DNA of 64,000 bases, taken from positions 6,587,660-6,651,659 of the forward strand of contig OX387609.1 in the NCBI GenBank assembly GCA_947568835.1. The letters are read 5' to 3'. A program made the translations under genes and the position numbers. Source of the stretch: Protonemura montana (Eukaryota > Arthropoda > Insecta > Plecoptera > Nemouridae). Below the pieces are notes generated by a model. That model saw nothing but the letters and a program-made list of their open reading frames with translations. It did no database searches and was not told where the DNA came from. Numbering within the stretch: the stretch's first letter is position 1; each line of letters begins with the position of its first letter. Shown here piece by piece: positions 54,025 through 64,000 of the stretch.

Positions 54025-57000
54025 GTAGGAACGAAAACCAAATCTTGAGGTGGTGGTCGACTTGAAAACTACGTAACTGAAGAACTGATCACTGTTTTTT
54101 TGGTGGGTAGCTACGGAAAGTAGCAGATAGTTCCTGAGAACTGGTAAATGCTGTCTCAAGAAAGACACGACTGACACTAAGACGCGAAAGACTCTACGAT
54201 GGTCCACAGTGCTTTTCCTAGCTCTTAATAAAGAACTGGCCAGTCTTAATCTAACCTTGACCTTCGAGAATTTAGTTTCAGCCTTAAACTTTGGCAGTTT
54301 GACATACCTGTGTCTGCTTTTTACATTTATTTGATTATGTCAGGAATTATAAGGTGAATGGCGTAATTTTTAACTTCAGTCCTTCAAAGCTATGCTGAGG
54401 TTATATGTGATAAAGGATTCTTATTACTGTTGATTGTGCAATCTTTTTTGTGCAAGTATGTTGATGGAATTTATTTGATTGATTAGTATGTTTCATTTCT
54501 TCTTAAATGAAAGCTTCCCCCCCCCCCCCCCCCCCCCCAGCCGAAAATTGCAATAATATCTGAATAGCCAATAGCTAAATTACTAAACGAAAGAGCTAAA
54601 TGAAATGGTGGTTAGGTGGGAGGAGGTTGTGAGGGAAAGTATAAATGCTCATGTTGATTTATTATTTTCAAAGGTACATTGCCAGAAAAAGGGCTTGTCC
54701 AAACCAATTATAAATATTTTGTCACATTTATAAATTATTTATTAAGATAGGGGGACTTTTTGAAAGTATATTTCACTCCATCACATGATTTTACTTTCAG
54801 ATCAGATTATTTTGTATTCAAGAGTCACAAAAAAAAAAAAAGTCTTTCTGTACCTCTCTGAAATGAATCATTACACATACACGTGGTTTTGGTTTAAAAC
54901 TCCTAGCATTGTTTGCTTAGAATTTCGATTCGTAGAGGTGTGGCCACTATTGTCCACTCACTGCGTTCTTGACATTTACACTTTCAAAATGTTTCCATTG
55001 CCTGTAGCAGCACTAGAGATCGTTCCAAAGTCTTCTGCTCAACACAAGGTTTGAATTAGCATTAATTGGACATTTCAGAACGGATAATACCATTTAAAAC
55101 TGTCGTAATAGACAGGAATCTGAAAGTCTCTATAGAATTGGCTCATTCATTTGATTTCTGATCACGGCCCTCCCAAGTTGCAAAGCAAACATGTCAAGTG
55201 TCAAGCAAATTTGCCAACAAAAAGAGTATTTTATTGCGTTTTATTTCGTTGTCCGCTTTGACAGGGCGAGGTGATTTGCTTTCAGTCGTCTAGAGTAATT
55301 CTGCCAGTAATTCGCTGCTCTTTATTGACGAAATTAAACAAGTATTCTGCTAGCTCACGTTACTCTGATGTCCGCTAGGCTTGTAAAATTACTAAAATCG
55401 GTTTCGCAACTATATGTATGTTTGTAACGACTGGAATGCCCTAGGATTTGTTGCATTATGTTACGCATTTTATTCGTTTGCATTCCTGCCGCATTTGGGT
55501 CAGAGGCTTGCTATGCAAAGTGAGGATTTTGGTTATTTTCCACTACAAAGCAATGCTGGGTAGTATAATGCTGGTATATGTATTTTTCCACACCACATGG
55601 GGGCCAGGGTAGGTTCAACATTAAGGGATTTTTACGTATTAAAATTAATTTTTGTGCGTCCAGCAGTCTTTGGGACAACAAATAAAAATATATATATATA
55701 TAAGATTTCAGCCAGAGCGCACGTGGCGTTTTTATCGACCCTAAAATAGCTTTGGAATTTGCTCAAAACCTGACACATTTCTTTGATTAAAAAGCTGCCA
55801 TTTTTGAACGAAACTTCTGATTCAAACGTTCCTTTTTTTTTTGACGGCCCAATATTCTAGGTGCTAGGGGTCAAAAAATCTCAATGCTATTCGTATGTGC
55901 TATGTATTTTCTAAGCGTCTACGCGAAAAAAAAACGTCAACGTTGATCATTTTGGCTCGGGGTCGTGACAAAATCGAAATTTCGCAAGTTATCTCTTAAT
56001 TTATAATTAGATAACACAAATAAGTGGTAAACTTTAATTCAAAGTGGTAATGACCCTTTGAAAATAACTAGTTTTGGTTATGAACGTACGAACTAGTATC
56101 ATTGCTTGAAAATCACATCTTCATTCCAGATGCGATCTTTGGCGGAAATAGCTAAACAATTTGTTTAGTGAATGTGTATATCGACTAAAACGTCACGTCA
56201 GTTTTTAGTGCATTCATGCACTTTTCTGCATCTCGATATTTGGTCAAGAGTTGAAAGTAAACAATCATAAACGACCGAAACGATCACGAGCTTGATCCAG
56301 CCAACAAGCAAGTCGGCACGTTCCCCGACCGGTGGTAGGTAATATATACCTTTCAAGTCGACGGCCACGACACACGTCGGTAATCAATTTGCCAACCGAA
56401 TTCCGACCCCCGGCGGCCCGCAATCGCGGTCGCTAAACTCGGCGCACGCTTGCGCAGAACAAAAAAAAAAACACTCAACTCTTTGATTACCAGTCCCTCC
56501 TAGAGCCATGAAAAAAAAAGCTGTCGAGTGATCTAGATCGCCACTGGTCCACCCACACGATAAGGAAACGATCTACATAGAATGCATTCGAGACGCCATT
56601 GTTGTCGCAGATTGTCCCCCACCCCCCAGCCCAGTCGGTTGTAAAGCACGTGACATTTGACCTCGCCCACGCCCCGTTTATCACGAGCAGGCAATCACGT
56701 TGCCGTGGCGAGATCCATGGAGATTAGTCGGTCGAGTCGTCGTGGAGAGCTGTGGTTGGATGGAGAGTGGTCGACCACTTGCTTGAACGCCATTTTCTAA
56801 GAGCTAAAATCGTTAAAAATGCTCCGAAACCACAACTCTCTCCTTGCTTTCTGATTTTCTAATCACCTTTTCAACACATTTTGGAATCTTCTAATTAGAA
56901 CGATTAACAATGACGGTTTTTGGCATGTGTTTTCTCATAAGATAGCCGCTTTCGAAGTAGTATTTGACCCTCCAATGCGACCAATCTTGAGCCTAGCCAT

Positions 57001-57779
57001 GAGCACAACAATGTAAGTCGACTTTTCACGAGACTGGTCGCCATGGAGACTGAAGCGTTTTACTGTGTTGTCTTGCGTAAAGCCGTCGAGTGTGCCGGCC
57101 AATGGCCCTATGAAAACCAGACGAGCTGCACGCCGGCGCAGATGGTATCGCGGGACTGTCAAAACGTGGACGTGACACCGTGGCGGGTTGGACGCGGCGA
57201 AATGCGAACCCCTATGCCACATGCCGAGTGCGGTCAGTTGTCAATTCGCTGGGTTGTGACTGTAAATATTTCAATGTTGCATATAAATGCATTGTATCGT
57301 TCTGCAAGGCCAGCCCGAGTTGCATTACATGCATTTCATTGCATTTCATTTTGAAAATGAACTTACATTTGCTCAGTTCTAGAGAGTCCTCAGAGTACTG
57401 CGGTCAAGAGTCAGATTAGACATTTTTGGGTAAGGAAACTTCTGGGAAATGATTTCTCAAGAAGGAACCTTTCTCTGTTCATTAGTGGGGCTTAACTGAA
57501 CGCCTACTTTGTATTCTTGCAAAGTTTTGCAAGTTTTTCGGATGTGATTCGAGCAAATTATCATCCCCAAATTGTCAATTCTACCGCGTGATATACGACG
57601 AGTCGAGCGTCAAGGCAAATAGCTTATACTTTGAGCTAGTGGGTGCTGAATATTGACACCTCTTCATTTCTTAAACTTTTTGCCGGCTAGATGAGAATGA
57701 GGTAAGATGTCAAAGAATAGCTTCTCATCTCGTCTGCATTTCACTAGAAGAAACTTGCAGAATTGTAGTCCTCGACCTG
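54025..57779. other. Sequence after the last visible afadin exon
   Basis: Searched by eye for the missing PDZ strand (LGIYVK-like) in all + frames and not found. It contains the poly-C run and a short (ta)n at about 55690. Treated as the start of a long intron. Confidence 0.45.
54517..54538. repeat. Poly-C run (22) followed by AG
   Basis: C run followed directly by ag, which looks like a splice acceptor with a pure-C tract. The sequence after it (ccgaaaattgcaataatatc) has no coding character. Confidence 0.95.
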
Positions 57780-58075
57780 TTGGAGACGTATTTAAAAGTC
57801 TAAAGCGTCGAGCGCCTATTCTCGCGATGCAACGCAGTGTAGCGCCCCGTATACACGAGTCTGTCGCGCGCAAGGCCCGTCGCCGGGAAGGGGAAAGTGG
57901 TCTCGGCCGCCACGGCGCGAAGTCTGCACGCGGCCCCACGAGTCTACCAGTAGCCGCGTGCCTCGTGCGAGCAACGGTCGTCGTCGCCCACCGCACATTC
58001 GCCGCTTGTGGTTGTCAGAAGGCCGGCGCGGTTGAACGAATCTTGGTTCTGCAGAGATGGTCTAAGAGTCATTGA
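57780..58075 (+). promoter_or_regulatory. CpG-rich island-like stretch upstream of the unrecognised exon
   Basis: This stretch is strongly enriched in CpG (repeated gcgcg, gccgcc, cgtcgtcg) against an AT-rich background. It ends about 300 bp before the 58373 exon. Open frames on both strands overlap here but resemble no family. It could be a promoter or 5' untranslated exon of a nested gene. Inference only. Confidence 0.25.
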
Positions 58076-58372
58076 AAAAAGTGTTGTTACCTCTTTGATG
58101 TGGACATTAAGGTTGTGGTACGTGAGGGTGGTTGCGAACGCTTTTAAATGACACACTTATAGTGTTTAACAAAAAACAGAAATTGGTGTCTGCTGACGAC
58201 TTTGTTTTGTCTGTGATTTGTGTTTTTACTTTTTGACGATGATTCCGTAGTTCTGAGTTACGTGTTGCGTGCGTGACCAATATTGTGTGAACCTGCGGAC
58301 AACAAATGCGTTGGCCAATTTTTCAAAAGTGAATCGTGAACAAGAACAGCTTTCAAAATTAGTACTTCCAAG

Positions 58373-58822
58373 AACTTCAACTGCCCGCTGACTCCGTTTC
58401 TGGGCAAGTCGTGCGAGCTGACCAGAAGCTCGCTGGTACCGACGCTGAACCCGGACAGGATGCGCTACGGCGACCGTGCCAAAGTCACCCCTTTGCGGGT
58501 GCACAACGTAGACCCGGGCCGACCGCAGCAATACCCGAGCAATTATCCGGGGGCACCGCCACCCTTGCAGCAACAACACGTGCTTTCGGTCCGGCCACAC
58601 TACCCTGGGGTATCCCAGCAGCAGATGCAATATCAGAATAACAGACAGAGGCCGCAGGAGTATTACAACCAGTACTCGGTGAACGTGCAGAACGGCGGTC
58701 ACCAGCAGCCGTCGTCGGGCAATGGGCAGCGGAAGCAGCCTTTGTTGATGGTCAAGCCTATTTTGAGACAGGATATTAATGGATATTATGAGGAAAGCGG
58801 GCACGACGGGCAGAATGTGAAG
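58373..58822 (+). CDS. Unrecognised coding exon candidate, Pro/Gln/Tyr-rich, 150 codons
   Basis: I do not recognise this protein. The frame is open from 58340 to past 58822. Third-position G/C bias starts sharply at AAC (58373), just after the acceptor-like ttccaag. The exon ends at a good donor, AAG|GTAAAT. It begins NFNCPLTPFLGKSCELTRSS, continues VTPLRVHNVDPGRP, and then becomes Gln/Pro/Tyr/Asn-rich (QQYPSNYPG, YYNQYSVNVQNGG). With this acceptor both ends are phase 0, compatible with the preceding afadin exon. Joining the two would, however, replace the rest of the PDZ fold with unrelated sequence. It may instead belong to a gene nested in this intron, or start at the internal ATG at 58460. 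Real coding status is likely; ownership is open. Confidence 0.55.
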
Positions 58823-61800
58823 GTAAATCGGGGAAGCATTGTTATACTTGGGGGCGGGTATCTAATCTACATGTCACACTGGTCTTTTTTTTCATGTTGG
58901 ACGTGAAATCCGGATGATTTTACCGAATTTTTCTTCGCGACTTTGTTGCTCCTTCGGTTGTATCCCCAAATCTTTCCGAACCAACTAATCACACAATTGT
59001 TTGTGATCACAATTTGGCACATTTGGATATTTGGAGGTAATCTGTCGCAAATCATGACTTCTTAGCGATGCGCCCTGCATTATGGCGCAAGCGCGAACTT
59101 CATGTAATTCTTGTGGAGGAGCCGTGCGGTGGCGGCAATAAAAAGAGAGACTAGTTTCGGTTTTTTTTTTACGATTACCACGGCCATTAAATAATCTTCC
59201 GAATGATTGTTTTATTGCTGTTTTTTCTCGACGTGCTAGTGTTGGAGTGGAGCTAAACGTCGTCGCGCTCTCTCAACCTATAAAACGGTTGATTGAAACC
59301 CCATCTAGTAGGTCTTCTAATCGCATGCAGTCGCCGGACGTTGTCAATGTAATGCGGTTTATTTGTTTTCAGTCTTGTGCCATTACACCAATCAGAGGGA
59401 ATAAAATTAAATGTTTTCATTTTTTTACTGGTCAACTGAGGAGTAATTGGCATTTTATTTTGATAAAAAACCGGATCTTTAATTGAATTTTTCGATTTAG
59501 TCTCGGGATATTCTTGCCGACGCTACAATATCAAAGCCTTGACCGCCCATGGACGTGACACGAAACAGTAGTCAGAAAGCTGCTTGCAGTAAGCGTAAGA
59601 TTAGAGTGGACCATTTTTCATCAACGCTGCATGATTATCAGCTAGTTTTAATTTAATGAAACGGAATTTTGTTTCTCCGCACTGGTTGTTCTGGAGTCAT
59701 GGCCGTTTCACATATATCGGTGCTGGAAGGTTAGAAATCCATCGCCAGGGTGCGTTAGCGTCGCCACGAGTGATTCCCGATTAGGACATAGAGAACTTTT
59801 GAGCGATGACCGCCAATTTTTCGGACGAGCTTCACACCAAGTTAGCTTGCTAGTGAGGGAAATAATGCAAATTTTTCTCTCCTCCCGAAAAGGTTCGCAT
59901 GGCCAATTTAAACCAATGATAAACTATCCGTGTAAATCTGCCTGTGGTCGTTCCTCAACCCCGACCATCCACAGCCTGACATGGTAAACAGAAGTCACTA
60001 CTGCGTCAGCACGGAGCGTGTTTTGGTCCCGTCGCCGTGCCCCGGGGGGCAGTCGTGTCTGGCGCATGGTGCATCTGCCGTCGGCAGACGAAGACCACGC
60101 GAAGATACACGTCGGTCGTGACTGGCGATGACTCACCACCGGTCGGTCGGTCGGTCGGTCGATCGGATGGATGACAATCGGATTAACTTTGGGACAAAGG
60201 CTGCTGCTGCAGAAGCGCTACCTAGAGCGGACGTGAACGATGGACCTGTGGCGTGCTGGCATGGGTAGCAAGCAAGGTAGTGATGGGGGTGCAACACTGG
60301 AGAAAGAGGTGAGGGTGACCCAAGTTGACCATGCCGTATTGGTGTAGAGAAAAAGGAATTTTATTGGTTGGTTATTTGTTGGTTGGTTGACGAAATTGCC
60401 GAATTCTGTGTCTATTTTACGAATACGATAATTTCTATCATATTCATGTTTCCCGGACAGCTCATATACCGATATTAGGTAGTCTAGCAGCCCATTCGGT
60501 AAATGCAAGCCATGTTTTATCATTCTCTCTCTACTGAGACTTCGAGAAGCTAATTATAATGCAGTGTTTTTCACAACCACGGATATTTCCTGCACAGATG
60601 TTCCACCCTGGGCTAAAATTTTCACGGCGCTAAGGTTAGTTTTGACCTATTCCAATAGATGGCGTTATTCACAATTTGAATTTTGTCTGAAACATCGAAA
60701 CAGTGTTATCTCTTTTCACCATTCCTCTCTCTTTCTATAGCGATGCTAACGCGCTCTAGTGACAGAGGTCTACACTAATGGCAGCAATTTTTTTTTGAGT
60801 TATGGCCACCCATCTATAAGTATCACTGTATGGTGCTGCCATAGAGATGTGAATTAAAGGTTCTTAATAATTCTTGAGTTAGCTTTTTGAAGCTTCTTAC
60901 CCCCCTCTTAAGAGGAATGTCGCTAGCCCTTTGCTGACATGACCCTTGCGCCACTGGTGTGGCGTTCTGTGAGCGCTACATTTACATGCCCCTTTAATAA
61001 TAACAATAATGGAAGCAGTCTCAAGGAGCAAGCTCCGGTCTTTTTGAAGTGATGGCTGCTAGAAATATCATAGGATAATACTTCATTAGACCTCTTTAAA
61101 ATTTAAATGTCCTGGACTTGACTTTTTTTTGTGGGAGGATTTGAATGAAGAATGGGTCTGATTGTGTTTGTGTGACTTTTTTATCGGAGTTAAATGTTTC
61201 GGTGACGTGAATGATACGGAAAACGGAACTTTTCGAGGAGTATTTTGGATCCAGTTTCATAAAAGTAGATTATGTTTAGTGTGAAGGTAATATCTACATC
61301 GATTTAAAATATCTGTAGGCGTGTTATATAATAGCTGTCACTTTTAGAATACCAGAGAATGTCTCGGCTCGATCTCTCGCCTTTAATCACTAGCATTTAT
61401 AGATCTGTGACTTCAGTACCTAAAAACTCCTGTGATGGAAGACGGCATTACACCACAAATCATTTTCTAATTTTTGTTTTAGCAATTTTGTTAGGAAAAA
61501 AAAAAGTGCGTTATGCAAAATAACCACGAAGCCCGTTTCACTTCAAAGTTCAACGTTCAAGTTCACGCGAAACTTCTAACACCAATCCGAAATCCATTTC
61601 TAAAATCGCCCGCCAAATTTTCTCAGTGTCCATCAAAATCACTTAGCTTGGTTCGATTTGCAAGCAAACATGAACACTCTTAAAATCCGATACGATTTTT
61701 CTTCCCACTTCCACAAATAAATAGATGTAATGTACACCCTTCAGCTCTGCTAGATAATTTTAATATAAAAAGCTTACAACGTGGTTCAAAGTGTTTTCAA

Positions 61801-61931
61801 GCGTTTTCTATAGCTTTACCATGCACCTAATTATTAATTAACAATGAATTAAGAACGCTTTTAAATTAACAAATTTAAATAAATACATAAAACGGGGTGT
61901 TGAAGGTGAATTTAAAATTTGTGCTATCGAT
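58823..61931. other. Downstream non-coding stretch
   Basis: No continuing exon for the 58373 candidate was recognised. A GC-rich patch at 59990-60170 ends in the (GGTC)n run; its open frames match nothing known. Confidence 0.4.
60141..60166. repeat. (GGTC)n microsatellite
   Basis: About six ggtc/gatc units in a locally GC-rich patch (60000-60170) that shows no recognisable gene. Confidence 0.85.
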
Positions 61932-62790
61932 TAGCACCTAAGAAATTTGTATTGTTAGTTTGTTATCGACCTCCAAAATCTGTGGTAAATATATTCCTAG
62001 ACAGGATTGTACAAATGCTAATGTTGTTAAGGAAATTGTTTTCAACGGATACTTTAATATTGATTTGATCGATGTCAGCAATGGTAATTCTGCTAAAGAT
62101 GCTGTTGCTGAAGCGAACTGCAAGCTTGTAACTTTGCACCTACGAGAATAACGAAAAGAAAATGTGGTGCTTCTTCAACTATAATTGACAATGTAATAAC
62201 GAATAGTACCTACAGATGTCACATTTCTGAAAAATTGCGGTCTTGGGCTAGCAGATCATCTCAGCCAGATGGTATTTATTCAGAAAGACAAGAATATATC
62301 ACTCTCCATGATAACAAAATACGTACTGTTAGTTTAAAAGGTCATTCGAACTAAATAATGTAGATTTTTTTGCATCTCCTGAGCGAGATGAATTGGGAAC
62401 CAATTATCAACACGAACGAGGTCAACGATGGCTTCCTTAAATTTACTCATACATTTAACGATTGTTTTGATGATGCATTTCCACGCGTGCAAGTTCAAAT
62501 AAAAAATGTCAGTGCATTTCGAATTAAAGCCATGGTACACTAATGAACATTTAAATTCAAGCCAAAAGGTGTTATTCCTCTACCAAAAATGAGAGCTACT
62601 GGCAATCTTATGGATAAACGAGTACCTACACTAAAGTGCAGAAATGGTATGAGAATGACCTGAAAAAGGCAATCAAAAATGATAATAGCAAAATATTCTC
62701 GAAACTGTAGTTACCACTGGGTCATTGATAACATTTGCAGATGACACAACACAACTTGATGTGGAAACAAAAAGACAATCGCTGATAACA
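61932..62790 (+). mobile_element. Decayed LINE: APE endonuclease part and RT FADD motif
   Basis: Endonuclease signs spread over several frames: VCYRPPKSVVNIFL, YFNIDLIDV (the GDFN-type motif), NFAPTRITKRKCGASSTIID, NVITN, and LGLADHLSQ. Later comes a fragment like FDDAFPRVQVQIKN, then a jump to SLITFADDTTQLDVE, the reverse-transcriptase catalytic motif. Multiple frameshifts and at least one internal deletion make it clearly dead. The order fits a Jockey/I-type element. Confidence 0.75.
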
Positions 62791-62792
62791 GT

Positions 62793-63046
62793 CTTTTGAG
62801 ACTTTTCATGCTCAAAAGATCTCCATCAATTTTCACCTCAACCATTGATTTACACGGAACGATATTCAAAAGCGAGTAACCTACTAGAAATATCGAAATT
62901 AAATTTCATACGACAGTGGCTCTACTTAACGGAGTGTTCCGGTACTCTGCATTTTTGTCGGTAAGGTAGTCATTTGGCGGCCATCTTTTAACGCAGTAAG
63001 TTTAACATTAACGTTCTGCCTCTACATATAACCTGCACACTCAACG
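62793..63046 (-). mobile_element. F element, single arm plus loop (half copy)
   Basis: Matches the left arm and loop of the 9227 fold-back in inverse orientation: cttttgagacttttcatgct, caaaagatctccatcaattt, catttttgtcggtaaggtag, tcatttggcggccatc, ending cctgcacactcaacg. The other arm is absent, so it cannot form the long hairpin. It abuts a decayed LINE. Confidence 0.75.
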
Positions 63047-64000
63047 ATGATACATTACACGGATAACGATGTATAACCAAGCCGTGAAACCATATTCCGG
63101 TAGACCACACTGTTTGAAAGTAGTGAATCTTGCCATCTCACAAGCGACACTTGCAGAAAGGAGAAACATAGAGAAGTAGGAAATGAATTTAATTGCAACG
63201 GTACTTACACACCGCTAAGATAATGAGGAAATCTGCAGTAATGTATTCCACAGCATTGTATGGTCTGATAACGATTGGCAAGTTGGTGTGCTCGCCCAAC
63301 TATGTAGGCTTTAGTGAATGCCAAAAACTTGGCTATAAAAACGCGTTGGTTATCCCTTTGGGTACAATAACTCTTTGGTCATGGATTTGTAAGTCAGTAT
63401 TTGCTTCTGTAGCAAGTAAGCTGGCAGAATTAATTGATTGGGCTGTTTTCCAAAGTATTGCATTGAATAGAAATTATATTCATGCTGTCTACCTGATGGA
63501 AAGGGGTGAGGGTAGGTACGTGAACTGGCAAAACAGGCTAGATGGTAAAGTCGAGAGTGGCTAAAATATTGACACCTAATCATGAATCGAACAAAGACCC
63601 TCATAATTGCCAGTTGAAAACATGCAATATTAATTCATATGTGTTTTTGGGACTTACCATACATGCTCTACTGGCTACAGCGAGCACACGAGCTAAAACA
63701 TTCGACTACTAGGCACTGCTCCAGGGATACTTTCATTATTTTATCTCCGTGACTCGGAGTTGCATGACTCTTAATTGACTTGCCGTTGTTTTGCTTCGAG
63801 GAACCGTTTTTCGAATTCTTTTCACGTATTTTTTGAATAAAAGTAGTTTCGGTTGCTTGCGGAGTAGCTTTGTCGCTATGCAGAGAAACTTTCTGCTTGC
63901 GAAAATCATCAGAATATTCATGCAGACACTCGGTGTTTGTTTATGCATTGGAAGCACTTCCCTAAATGACTTAGCATCGAGAACGATATTGTGTATTTGC
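63047..64000. other. Right end of window, no assigned feature
   Basis: A 123-codon frame at 63193-63564 has mixed hydrophobic content but no third-position bias, splice context or known motif, so no gene is called. Confidence 0.35.

Noticed and set aside
54517-54560. Splice acceptor formed by the C22 run plus AG
   Set aside because: Following sequence is AT-rich with stops in all phases that would continue afadin.
58226-58804. 192-codon frame on the - strand
   Set aside because: Antisense shadow of the GC-rich 58373-58822 exon; no motif of its own.
63193-63564. 123-codon + frame with hydrophobic segments
   Set aside because: No codon bias, no recognised motif and no splice context.
1-64000. 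LTR, Polinton or other virus-like elements; CRISPR arrays; rRNA genes
   Set aside because: No capsid, integrase, protease or long direct terminal repeats recognised; the 5S similarity is confined to SINE heads; no regularly spaced repeats with unique spacers.

Overview
The window is a piece of an animal nuclear genome. GC-rich, intron-split coding exons sit in AT-rich, repeat-filled DNA. One host gene spans most of it on the + strand: afadin, the orthologue of Drosophila canoe, an actin- and nectin-linked adherens-junction scaffold. Sixteen coding exons can be read between 5456 and 54024. They total 2946 bases, exactly 982 codons, with every splice phase matching. The N-terminal exon (about 36 residues in the family) lies upstream of the window. 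Everything after the first strand of the PDZ domain lies downstream. Short interspersed TTAGG-like stretches and SINEs with an arthropod-like 5S rRNA head make an arthropod likely, but the species cannot be named from this sequence.

Layout. 1-5455: upstream intron sequence with small repeat fragments. 5456-10696: exons for the first Ras-association (RA) domain, a basic linker and most of the second RA domain. 10697-41376: a 30.7 kb intron holding most of the mobile elements, plus two possible nested transcription units: a 45-codon membrane micro-ORF at 32546-32683 and a candidate alternative first exon at 18603-18621. 41377-54024: exons for the end of RA2, the FHA domain, the dilute (DIL) domain and the start of PDZ, separated by mostly short introns. 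54025-64000: no further PDZ exon was found. It holds one unrecognised 450-base GC-rich exon candidate (58373-58822), a decayed LINE and half of a fold-back element.

Repeats dominate the non-coding DNA, and several families recur within the window. (A) A TIR-bearing MITE of about 300-370 bp, nine copies. (F) A related 427-bp fold-back palindrome with a 7-bp target duplication, plus one half copy. (B) A tRNA-bearing retroposon whose 3' end is also present inverted at its 5' end; two copies have 12- and 13-bp target duplications. (S) 5S-rRNA-headed SINEs, five whole or partial copies. (E) A 2.18-kb TIR element with a spliced-looking, SAM-like ORF remnant. (D) A 140-bp MITE, four copies. (C) A unit of roughly 110-180 bp in three afadin introns. 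There are also LINE fragments. Insertions are nested (LINE in A, B in A, B in E), which gives a relative history. Further structures are six poly(dG)/poly(dC) runs of 15 bases or more, a 0.74-kb hexamer minisatellite and a clean 227-bp tandem duplication. I recognised no LTR, Polinton or other virus-like element and no CRISPR array.
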